From: Halochromatium glycolicum
GTDB taxonomy: Bacteria; Pseudomonadota; Gammaproteobacteria; Chromatiales; Chromatiaceae
Length of the DNA: 64,000 bases
Reading direction: 5' to 3'
NCBI RefSeq assembly: GCF_016584085.1
Contig: NZ_NRSJ01000012.1
Location: forward strand, 47,741 to 111,740
The number at the start of each line of letters is the position of its first letter. The stretch's first letter is position 1. A program made the position numbers and the translations under genes. Positions 36,161 to 46,889 of this stretch are shown one piece after another. Under the pieces are notes generated by a model. It saw nothing but the letters and a program-made list of their open reading frames with translations. It made no database searches and was not told the DNA's origin.

Positions 36161-37039
36161 ATGAAACGTCTTACCCTGTCCGTGTCAGCCGTAACGCTGG
36201 CCCTTGCGTCCATGAGCGCCGCCGCCTGGTGGGCGGGCCCCTACCATGGCGCTCCCTACGGCGCTCCAGCCCCCTCGCCCGAGCAGCTGCAACAGATGGC
36301 CGAGCAGCAACGCGAGGCGGCGATCAAGCGGATGGAAACGCAGCGCGAGGCAATAGCGTCGCGCCGCACAGCGCTGCCGCAGCCGCCTGCCTTCGCGAGC
36401 AACGAACGGATGCCACAGATACCCGGCTTCGGCCAGCGCCCGGAGATCCCGGCGAGGCCCGCCTTCGGTGAACGCCCCGAGATCCCAGAGAGGCCAGCAA
36501 TGCCCGCCTTCGGTGAACGCCCCGAGATCCCAGAGAGGCCAGCAATGCCCGGCTTCGGCGAGCGCCCCGAAATGCCGGCCCTGCCCGATATCCCGAGCTT
36601 CGGTCAGACCCCCGAGCGCCCGCCAATGCCCGACATGCCGGCGTTCCCGAAACCGGATTACCCCGAGCTCGGAATGCCTGAGCTGCCCTCAGTGCCGGGC
36701 TATTCAGTGCCGGGCTATGACGAGCTGCCGGCCATGCCGGACGCACCGCTCAGCGCCGAGGAGCTGAAAGCGGAGCGCGAGGCCCATCGCGCCGCGATGC
36801 AGAAACAAGCGGCCGAGCGGCGTGCCGCGATGCAAGCGATCTCCGAGCAGCGCCGCGCGCTCGCCGAGCAGCGGCGCCACGATTGGCTTTGCAGCCGCCA
36901 GCCAATGAGCCCGCGTGCCTATGCGCGGTTTGCCGACGAATGCAGCCCGAGCGAGCCTGAGAGCAAGGCTGACGCCGATAAGCGCGAGTCGGCCGAGAAG
37001 ACCGCCGATACGACGCCCGCGGCGAGCAAGGCCGGCTGA
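36161..37039 (+). CDS. Secreted Pro-rich repeat protein, sulfur-globule-protein-like
   Basis: 292 residues from the ATG at 36161. A clear signal peptide (RLTLSVSAVTLALASMSAAA) is followed by WWAGPYHGAPYGAPAP, resembling the mature start of purple sulfur bacterial sulfur globule proteins, and by QLQQMAEQQREAAIKRME. The middle is built from 15-residue repeats (FGERPEIPERPAMPA; 45 bases per unit, two units near-identical) plus degenerate PxMP repeats, then an Ala/Arg/Glu helix and two Cys. It would coat periplasmic sulfur globules if the assignment is right; alternatively it is a structural surface protein. Confidence 0.6.
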   Translation: MKRLTLSVSAVTLALASMSAAAWWAGPYHGAPYGAPAPSPEQLQQMAEQQREAAIKRMETQREAIASRRTALPQPPAFASNERMPQIPGFGQRPEIPARPAFGERPEIPERPAMPAFGERPEIPERPAMPGFGERPEMPALPDIPSFGQTPERPPMPDMPAFPKPDYPELGMPELPSVPGYSVPGYDELPAMPDAPLSAEELKAEREAHRAAMQKQAAERRAAMQAISEQRRALAEQRRHDWLCSRQPMSPRAYARFADECSPSEPESKADADKRESAEKTADTTPAASKAG

Positions 37040-37541
37040 TCCGCCGGTCAGGCCCCAGCGCACGACGCCCCCGCCCGAGTGCGGGGGTCCGTGTTACCCC
37101 CGAGATGGCAGATCGCTCGCCTGCTCGAGGGGCTGTTGGCTCAAAGCAGCCCGGTAAGCACGCATCGCAGCGGAGGTCGTCTCATAGCCTTCGAGAAACC
37201 GCGCAAGCAGTGCCGGTTCCAAGCCTGGCAGCACCTCGCTGTCGGCTGCAGGGGATGCAGCATAGACTGTCCCACGCATCGCTGCCATGCGCCGGTCGCG
37301 CGGTCGTGCCCCCTGCGGCCGCCGATTCTGCGCAGACTCAACCCGCGCGAGCCTGAACCGATACCCAAGGTCGCGTTCTCGCAGCCCGCTCTCACACAGG
37401 CGCAACGCGAGCGCATCAGCGCGACTCAATAATCAGTATTTGCCAATTCACTGTGGCTCGGTTAGGTTTGCGGGCTTTCGCCATGTTGCCCAGTTGCTGC
37501 GCCCGCGCTTGCGGTGATGCGCCCGCGCCCTAGGAAACGCC
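37040..37541. other. Gap before aceE
   Basis: 502 bases. It holds the hairpin annotated at 37068-37087. A minus-strand frame at 37094-37429 (111 codons, ending ALSQQPLEQASDLPSRG) has protein-like composition but no recognised family or ribosome site, so I do not call it. The aceE promoter must lie in the last 150 bases, where AT content rises. Confidence 0.4.
37068..37087 (+). terminator. Hairpin after the sulfur-globule-like gene
   Basis: A perfect 7-base stem (cccccgc / gcggggg) with a 6-base loop, 29 bases after the stop, followed by a short mixed T/G stretch. Confidence 0.55.
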
Positions 37542-40211
<2,670 letters not shown>

Positions 40212-40439
40212 GCACCTGGCGTGCCAGTGAAGAAGGCCCTCGTTCAGTGCGGCCCTGGGCAATCCAACCCCGTGCAACGCGATCGCACGCGCCCGTGCGC
40301 CGAGCTAGGGTGCGCAGGATTGCGACAGCGAGCCGCGCAACGGTGCATCTTGCGATAACGCGTCATGCCAAGGCGCTGACCCCGCTGCACCGCTGCGGCA
40401 ACCCCTCAACGCGCACCGTCGGGAACAGGAGATAGCTGC

Positions 40440-42509
40440 GTGGCAACGGTAGAAGACGTCCTGCTTCCCGACATCGGCGATTTCGCCGATGTCGAGATCA
40501 TCGAGATCCTGGTCAGCACCGGCGATCAGGTCGAGCCCGAGCAGTCGCTGCTGACGCTCGAGAGCGACAAGGCGACGATGGAGATCCCATCGCCGGTCGG
40601 CGGCACGGTCGAGGCGATCGATGTCGCGGTCGGCGACCGCGTCAGTCAGGGCCAGCGACTGATGCAGGTCGCGACCGATGCAGCCGGCGGCGACAGCGAC
40701 CAGACTGGTGCCGATGCCGATACTGATGCCGGCTCTGGCTCCGACTTCAGCTCCGCGACTGCCGCGAGCAGATCTGCCGGCCGTGCTGATGCCGGGCATG
40801 CCGCGCCTGATACGGCGGCGGGCCAGGCCCAAGCAAGCGGCTCCGGCTCCGGTTCAGGCTCAGGCGCTAAGGACGCAGCGCAGGCTCAGGCGACAACCGA
40901 CAAGCGCCACGGCGCTGCCCAAGACAGCGATCGACAGCCAGGCGGCCAGCAGCACGACCATCAGCCCACACCGGCTGGCGCTTCCGGCAAGCACGGCGCA
41001 CCCGCTGCGACCGCGGCCGGGGCCGATGACAGCGCCGAGGGCGGCGAGCCGATCGAGGTCCGGCTGCCCGATGTCGGCGATTTCGCCGACATCCCGGTCA
41101 TCGAGATCCTGGTCGGCGAAGGTGACCCGGTCGACGTCGACCAATCCATCGTCACGCTCGAGAGCGACAAGGCGACGATGGAGATCCCGTCACCGGCCGC
41201 CGGCACGGTCGAGACGGTCCATATCCAGACCGGTGACAAGGTCAACCAGGGCTCGCTCCTGCTGACCCTGCACGGAACCGCCGATCAGCGCAAAGCGTCC
41301 GCCAGCGGCGACACGCCCTCGGCCGAGGAAGCGGAAGCGGCGCAAGCGCCGGCCGCGACCTCGAAGGCTGGAGCAACCGGCGCCGCGGCCGGAGCAAGTG
41401 CCGGGACCGGAGCCAGCTCAGGAACCAGTTCAGGAACCGGCACGGGCGCTGCAGGTGGTGCGGGTGCCGAGGCCGGCGCTGCAACGCAGCCGGACGCGAG
41501 CACCGCGCCGGCGTCAGAGCGCGTGCCCGGCGAGGCCGAGCGCCGCAAGGCCCCGGTCCTGCCGCGCCCGGCCGACATGCAGGCGATCGCCGCGGGCCGC
41601 ACCCCGCACGCGAGCCCGGCGGTACGCCGCTTCGCGCGCGAGCTCGGCGTCGATCTCACGCAGGTCAAGGGCAGCGGCCGCAAGGGACGCATCCTCAAGG
41701 ACGATGTGCAAGCGTTCGTCAAGAAGGCGCTCTCGGCCGGCGGCGCGCCAGCCCCGTCCGGCGGGCTGCCGTTCCAGCTCCCGGCCGCGCCCGAGGTCGA
41801 TTTCAGCAAGTTCGGCGCGACCGAGACCCAGCCGCTCGCACGGATCAAGAAGCTCAGCGGCACCCACCTGCACCGCGCCTGGCTGACCGTCCCGCACGTC
41901 ACCCAGTTCGACGAGGCCGACATCACCGAGCTCGAGGCCTTCCGCAAGGGCCAGAAGCAGGCCGCCGAACAGGCCGGGGTCAAGCTCACCTTCATGCCGT
42001 TCCTGATGAAGGCGGTCGCCGCGGCGCTGGCGCAGATGCCGACGCTCAAGGCCTCGCTCGCGCCCGACGGCGAGCACCTGATCCTCAAGCACTACACCCA
42101 CATCGGCGTCGCGGTGGACACCCCGAACGGGCTAGTGGTGCCGGTGATCCGCGACGTCAACAAGAAGGGCCTGTTCGAGATCGCCCGCGAGCTGATGGCC
42201 GTCAGCGGCAAGGCGCGCGACGGCAAATTGCTGCCCGGCGACATGCAGGGTGGCGTGTTCAGCATCTCGAGCCTCGGCGGCATCGGCGGCACCGCGTTCA
42301 CCCCGATCGTCAACGCCCCCGAGGTCGCGATCCTTGGCGTCTCGCGCACCGAGACCAAGCCGGTCTGGAACGGCGACAGCTTCGAGCCAAGGCTGATGCT
42401 GCCGTTGTCGCTCTCCTACGATCACCGGGTCGTCGACGGGGCCGACGGCGTGCGCTTCACGACCCTGCTCGCGAGCCTGCTCGGGGATATCCGTCGGCTG
42501 CTGTTATAG
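40440..42509 (+). CDS. aceF: Dihydrolipoyllysine acetyltransferase (E2), two lipoyl domains
   Basis: 689 residues from a GTG at 40440 (AGGAGAT upstream). Two lipoyl domains each carry ESDKATMEIPSP with the lipoylated Lys (near residues 43 and 243), separated by Ala/Gly/Ser/Asp-rich linkers of unusual length. A peripheral-subunit-binding domain follows (SPAVRRFARELGVDLTQVKG), then the acetyltransferase core ending in DHRVVDGADGVRF with the catalytic His. It forms the complex core linking AceE and Lpd. The linkers (about residues 85-200 and 285-365) hold GSGSGSGSG- and GASAGTGASSGT-type repeats. Confidence 0.96.
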   Translation: MATVEDVLLPDIGDFADVEIIEILVSTGDQVEPEQSLLTLESDKATMEIPSPVGGTVEAIDVAVGDRVSQGQRLMQVATDAAGGDSDQTGADADTDAGSGSDFSSATAASRSAGRADAGHAAPDTAAGQAQASGSGSGSGSGAKDAAQAQATTDKRHGAAQDSDRQPGGQQHDHQPTPAGASGKHGAPAATAAGADDSAEGGEPIEVRLPDVGDFADIPVIEILVGEGDPVDVDQSIVTLESDKATMEIPSPAAGTVETVHIQTGDKVNQGSLLLTLHGTADQRKASASGDTPSAEEAEAAQAPAATSKAGATGAAAGASAGTGASSGTSSGTGTGAAGGAGAEAGAATQPDASTAPASERVPGEAERRKAPVLPRPADMQAIAAGRTPHASPAVRRFARELGVDLTQVKGSGRKGRILKDDVQAFVKKALSAGGAPAPSGGLPFQLPAAPEVDFSKFGATETQPLARIKKLSGTHLHRAWLTVPHVTQFDEADITELEAFRKGQKQAAEQAGVKLTFMPFLMKAVAAALAQMPTLKASLAPDGEHLILKHYTHIGVAVDTPNGLVVPVIRDVNKKGLFEIARELMAVSGKARDGKLLPGDMQGGVFSISSLGGIGGTAFTPIVNAPEVAILGVSRTETKPVWNGDSFEPRLMLPLSLSYDHRVVDGADGVRFTTLLASLLGDIRRLLL

Positions 42510-42753
42510 CCAGTCCGCTTGGTCGGCCGACACAATCGGCCGAACAGCTCAGCGTTTGCGAGCCTACCCCGCCGAGAGCCCGAACGGGCCGCCAGACGAC
42601 CACGCGACGCAAGTGGCGCTTGTCGCGTCGCGACAGAAAGGCTAGGCTGCGCGCGCAGAGTATGCCGACACTGATGATTTACAACGGGTTTTCATTACCG
42701 CAACGGCCCTTTTCCGGTACGCTGACTGCAGACAGGGCCGAGCGAGGCACCTG

Positions 42754-43224
42754 ATGCACACACTGAGCAAGCTGTACGAGCTGGACTATTCGGCCTGGGC
42801 GGCACAAACGGCCGAGCTGCTCCGCCAAGGGCGCTTCTCGGAGCTGGACCTGGAGCACCTGATCGAGGAGTTGGGCGACATGGGCAAGAGCCAGCGGCAC
42901 GAGCTCGTCAGCCGGCTGCGCGTGCTGCTCGCCCATCTGCTGAAATGGCAGTTCCAGTATCGGCGCCTGTCCGAACGCTGGGCGGAATTCGAAGGCAAGC
43001 GCTGGCGCAACACGCTCATCGAGCAACGGCTTGCCCTTGGCTACCTATTGGAAGAACATCCCGGACTCAAGGGTCAACTGAACCAGGCCATCGGCAAGGC
43101 CTACGGCCAGGCCGTCGAGCTTGCGGCTCGCGAGTCGGAGCTGTCTGTCGAGACCTTCCCGGTCTCCTGTCCCTATACTCAGGCAGAGATCCTCGATGCA
43201 GACTTCTATCCCGACATCGAGTAG
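42754..43224 (+). CDS. DUF29 domain protein (copy 2)
   Basis: 156 residues, paralogous to the protein at 34200-34691: FSELDLEHLIEELGDMGKSQ, LRVLLAHLLKWQFQYRR, SERWAEFEGKRWRNTLIEQ and EHPGLKGQLNQAIGKAYGQA correspond block by block. Unknown function. It and the Uma2 gene that follows by 28 bases separate aceF from lpd, which are normally adjacent. Confidence 0.88.
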   Translation: MHTLSKLYELDYSAWAAQTAELLRQGRFSELDLEHLIEELGDMGKSQRHELVSRLRVLLAHLLKWQFQYRRLSERWAEFEGKRWRNTLIEQRLALGYLLEEHPGLKGQLNQAIGKAYGQAVELAARESELSVETFPVSCPYTQAEILDADFYPDIE

Positions 43225-43252
43225 GCATTGCCAAGAGCGTCCCGACCAAGAC

Positions 43253-43810
43253 ATGAGCTCAGGACTCCCCAACGCCCACTGCTGGTCACGATTCGAATAC
43301 GAGCGCATCGTCGATGCGGGCGGATTCAGCGCTGATGCACGCGTCGAATTGCTGGATGGCGAAATCATCGACATGAGCCCACAGAAGAGCGCTCACGCAA
43401 CGGCGGTTGGCCTGGTCGAGGACGTGCTGCGCGGCTGCATTGACGAGGGCTATCACATCCGCAGTCAAAAGCCGCTGGCCCTCGATGACCGATCCGAGCC
43501 CGAGCCCGACATCGCGGTGGTGCCCGGCCGGCTTCGCGACTATGCGGACAGACATCCGGATACCGCGCTTCTGATCGTCGAGGTTGCCGACACCAGCCTT
43601 GCCTACGATCAGGTCAGTAAGGCGCTGGCCTATGCGCGCAACGGCATTGCCGACTACTGGATCCTGAATCTGAGGGATCGAGCACTCGAGGTCTGCCGTG
43701 AGGCAGATGATCGAGGATATGGACAACGACGGCTGATCGATGCCCGCGGACATGTCACACCACTGGTCGCCCCGCAGTGCGTCATTCGCGTCGATGATCT
43801 GCTGCCCTAG
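43253..43810 (+). CDS. Uma2-family putative restriction-endonuclease-like protein
   Basis: 185 residues from the ATG at 43253. It shows the PD-(D/E)XK pattern of Uma2/DUF820: RVELLDGEIIDMSP, SEPEPDIAVVPG (acidic catalytic residue), and LLIVEVADTSLAYDQVSKALAYA, where E-V and K are metal and catalytic residues, followed by YARNGIADYWILNL. Uma2 proteins are abundant in cyanobacteria and phototrophs, often transferred, and of unproven function. Probably cotranscribed with the DUF29 gene. Confidence 0.88.
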   Translation: MSSGLPNAHCWSRFEYERIVDAGGFSADARVELLDGEIIDMSPQKSAHATAVGLVEDVLRGCIDEGYHIRSQKPLALDDRSEPEPDIAVVPGRLRDYADRHPDTALLIVEVADTSLAYDQVSKALAYARNGIADYWILNLRDRALEVCREADDRGYGQRRLIDARGHVTPLVAPQCVIRVDDLLP

Positions 43811-43930
43811 ACAGTCCGCGCTACAGAGATACCGACGCCTCACGCCCAACCAGCCTGTCGTGAGGCGACACCTCCTGTTCACGACCCGCCCGTTCACAAC
43901 CCGCCCTTTCTCAACCTAATGGAAGTCCCG

Positions 43931-45361
43931 ATGAGCGACACCGCTCCGAATCATGAAATCAATGCCCAGGTCGTCGTCCTCGGCGCCGGCCCGGGCGGCT
44001 ATACGGCCGCGTTTCGCGCCGCCGACCTCGGCCTGCGCACGGTGCTGATCGAGCGCTATCCGACCCTCGGCGGCGTCTGCCTCAATGTCGGCTGCATCCC
44101 ATCGAAGGCCCTGCTGCACACCGCGCAGATCATCGAGGAGACCAAGACCATGGGCGCAATGGGTGTCACCTTCGCCCCGCCCGAGATCGACCTCGACAAG
44201 ATGCGCGCGGGCAAGGACAAGGTGGTGAAGAAGCTCACCACCGGTCTCAGTGGCATGGCCAAGCAGCGCCAGGTCGAGGTGGTCCAGGGCACCGGTCGTT
44301 TCGAGGGCCCGAACCGCATCCTGGTCGAGAGCCGCGAGGGCAAGACCGCGGTCGGTTTCGACCAGTGCATCATCGCGGTCGGCTCCAGCCCGATCCGCAT
44401 CCCCGGCTTCCCGCACGATGATCCGCGCGTGATGGACTCGACCGGCGCGCTCGAGATCGCCAGCATCCCGGAGCGGATGCTGGTGGTCGGCGGCGGCATC
44501 ATCGGCCTCGAGATGGCCAGCGTCTATGCCGCCCTCGGCACCAAGATCGATGTCGTCGAATTGCAGGGCCAGCTGATGCCCGGTGCCGACAAGGACCTGG
44601 TGCGCGCCTTCCAGAAGGTCGTCAAGAAGCGCTACGACCACATCTGGCTCGAGACCAAGGTCGCGACCATGAACGCCAGCTCCCAGGGCATCGATGTCGC
44701 CTTCGAGGGCAAGCACGCCGGCGAGGCCCGCTACGACAAGGTCCTGGTCGCGATCGGCCGCCGTCCCAACGGCAAGCAGATCAACGCCGAGGCCGCCGGC
44801 GTCAAGGTCGACGAGCACGGCTTCATCAAGACCGATCAGCACATGCGCACCAATGTGCCGACCATCTTCGCGATCGGTGATGTCGTCGGCGGGCCGATGC
44901 TCGCGCACAAGGCCACCCACGAGGGCAAGGTCGCCGCCGAGGTCATCGCCGGCGAGCCGGCGCTGTTCGACCCGATGACCATCCCGTCGGTCGCCTACAC
45001 CGACCCCGAGGTCGCCTGGATGGGCCTGACCGAGGTCGAGGCCGAGGCCAAGGGCATCGCCCACGAGAAGGGCGTCTTCCCCTGGGCCGCCAGCGGCCGC
45101 GCCCTCGGCATCCACCGCGACGAGGGCCTGACCAAGCTCTTGTTCGACCCCGAGAGCAAGCGCATCCTCGGCGCCGGCATCGTCGGCCCCAACGCCGGCG
45201 AGCTGATCGGCGAGACCGTGCTCGCGCTCGAGATGGGCGCCGACATGGAGGATCTGGGCATGACCATCCATCCGCACCCGACCCTGAACGAGACCATCGG
45301 CCTCGCCGCCGAGATGGCGCACGGGACCATCACCGACCTGATGCCGCCGAAGAAGCGCTGA
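43931..45361 (+). CDS. lpdA: Dihydrolipoyl dehydrogenase (E3)
   Basis: 476 residues from the ATG at 43931; four upstream codons are open but less likely. FAD-binding VVVLGAGPGGYTAAFRAADL, redox disulfide GGVCLNVGCIPSKALLH, NAD-binding MLVVGGGIIGLEMASVYAAL, and the His-Glu pair near the C-terminus in TIHPHPTLNETIGLAAE. It reoxidises the E2 dihydrolipoyl arm with NAD+. It follows aceEF but with the DUF29 and Uma2 genes inserted between. Confidence 0.97.
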   Translation: MSDTAPNHEINAQVVVLGAGPGGYTAAFRAADLGLRTVLIERYPTLGGVCLNVGCIPSKALLHTAQIIEETKTMGAMGVTFAPPEIDLDKMRAGKDKVVKKLTTGLSGMAKQRQVEVVQGTGRFEGPNRILVESREGKTAVGFDQCIIAVGSSPIRIPGFPHDDPRVMDSTGALEIASIPERMLVVGGGIIGLEMASVYAALGTKIDVVELQGQLMPGADKDLVRAFQKVVKKRYDHIWLETKVATMNASSQGIDVAFEGKHAGEARYDKVLVAIGRRPNGKQINAEAAGVKVDEHGFIKTDQHMRTNVPTIFAIGDVVGGPMLAHKATHEGKVAAEVIAGEPALFDPMTIPSVAYTDPEVAWMGLTEVEAEAKGIAHEKGVFPWAASGRALGIHRDEGLTKLLFDPESKRILGAGIVGPNAGELIGETVLALEMGADMEDLGMTIHPHPTLNETIGLAAEMAHGTITDLMPPKKR

Positions 45362-45467
45362 TGGTTTAGGTCCGTCGCCAGTTGGGTTTCTGCAATGGTG
45401 GTTGTTGTACCGCTGCAATAGTACACTTGACGCGCGAGCACGCCAGCCTTGCAGGAGAACTCACCCC

Positions 45468-46859
45468 TTGCAACTCTTCGGGCACCACATTTCGCGCCGG
45501 ACGATCTATCTGGCAGGGATCGAGATCCTCATCATTGCCTGCTGCATGCAGTTCGCTTTGATGGTGATTACGGGCAACGCCCTCCAGGAGGGTCTTCTGC
45601 TCGGTCAGAACATTGCACTCGCAACATTCACGGTACTGGTGATGGAGACGATGGGTCTCTATGACCGCGAGGTACACGCCCAGCTCGGCACCCAAGGCAT
45701 CGATGACGTGATACGGCTTGTCGTGTCGATGTTGCTGGCTCTCGCTGCAGTTGAGTTGCTTGGACCCTGGATTCCGCTGGACTTTCCCAAGCTTGAGGCC
45801 TTAACCATTGGTATCGGTCTAGCCTTCGTAGTCATCGTCGGCGAGCGCCAAATCTACCGCAGCATTAGCAATAGGGAGGCCTTTGCACATCGCATCCTCG
45901 TGCTTGGATCAGGACGCCGGGCCATGGCATTACAGACGTTTAACACCCATGCCCACCGACCTTACAAAGTGGTGGCCTTCGTCGCGATCGAGCAAAGGGA
46001 ACACTGTGACGTACCGGAAAACCATAGGATCGCATTGGAGCCAGGCCAAACCCTGCTCGGTCTTGCTCGCAGTACACATGCCGAGGAGATCGTCGTTGCC
46101 ATTCGGGACCGCCGTGGCGTCTTGCCGGTCCGCCAGTTGCTCGAATGCAAGCTCCAAGGGATCACCGTGACCGATGTCTCTTCGTTCTTTGAACGTGAAC
46201 ATCAGCGACTGGAGCTAGAATCCATGAACACGAGCTGGCTTGTCTTCGGAAACGGTTTCCGCCAAAGCTGGTTTGGCAATCTCATCAAACGCACGTTCGA
46301 TCTGTTTTTGAGCTTGGTGATACTCGTGATCAGCCTGCCCGTGATGCTGATTACGGCCGTCGCGATCCGTCTCGACAGCCCGGGCCCGGTCCTGTACTGG
46401 CAAACCCGCGTCGGCCGCGGCAACAGACCGTTCGAGATCTGCAAGTTTCGCAGTATGAGCCAAAATGCGGAACAAGACGGAAAGCCACAGTGGGCGGCCA
46501 GTAACGACCAGCGGGTCACGCGCGTTGGTCGCGTCATCCGCAAGCTTCGCATCGACGAGCTACCGCAGATCATCAACGTCCTCAAGGGCGAGATGTCGTT
46601 CATCGGGCCGCGTCCGGAGCGGCCGATCTTCGTCGATCAGCTCAGCAAACAGATCCCCTACTTCTTGGCACGGCACAGTATCCGCCCCGGCATCAGCGGC
46701 TGGGCCCAGGTGCGCTATCCCTATGGCGCATCCGTACAGGACGCAAAGGAAAAGCTCCAGTACGACCTCTACTACGTCAAGAACCACACCCTATTCTTGG
46801 ATATCCTGATCATACTGGAGACGGTCAAGGTCGTACTCTTCGGCCGTGGCGCCCGCTAG
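45468..46859 (+). CDS. EpsB-type undecaprenyl-phosphate sugar transferase of PEP-CTERM exopolysaccharide systems
   Basis: 463 residues from a TTG at 45468 with AGGAG eleven bases upstream; the frame extends 22 codons further without support. Four or five N-terminal membrane helices (residues about 10-125), a Rossmann-like middle domain, then the bacterial sugar-transferase domain: KRTFDLFLSLVILVISLPV, DSPGPVLYWQTRVGR, FEICKFRSM, RKLRIDELPQIINVLKGEMS and FIGPRPERP. It starts exopolysaccharide repeat-unit assembly on the lipid carrier. The version adjacent to prsK and prsR is the EpsB type of the XrtA system. Confidence 0.9.
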   Translation: MQLFGHHISRRTIYLAGIEILIIACCMQFALMVITGNALQEGLLLGQNIALATFTVLVMETMGLYDREVHAQLGTQGIDDVIRLVVSMLLALAAVELLGPWIPLDFPKLEALTIGIGLAFVVIVGERQIYRSISNREAFAHRILVLGSGRRAMALQTFNTHAHRPYKVVAFVAIEQREHCDVPENHRIALEPGQTLLGLARSTHAEEIVVAIRDRRGVLPVRQLLECKLQGITVTDVSSFFEREHQRLELESMNTSWLVFGNGFRQSWFGNLIKRTFDLFLSLVILVISLPVMLITAVAIRLDSPGPVLYWQTRVGRGNRPFEICKFRSMSQNAEQDGKPQWAASNDQRVTRVGRVIRKLRIDELPQIINVLKGEMSFIGPRPERPIFVDQLSKQIPYFLARHSIRPGISGWAQVRYPYGASVQDAKEKLQYDLYYVKNHTLFLDILIILETVKVVLFGRGAR

Positions 46860-46889
46860 CATCTCGCGTGCGAGACCCAACGCCGGCCA

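Noticed and set aside
37094..37429. Minus-strand 111-codon frame before aceE
   Set aside because: Composition is plausible, but without a homologue, ribosome site or neighbour logic it cannot be supported.
45360..45467. Sigma-54-like GG-N10-GC upstream of the EpsB-type gene
   Set aside because: Only the invariant pairs fit (TGGTTG...CCGCT); the flanking consensus is poor and no TTGTCGA motif lies upstream.
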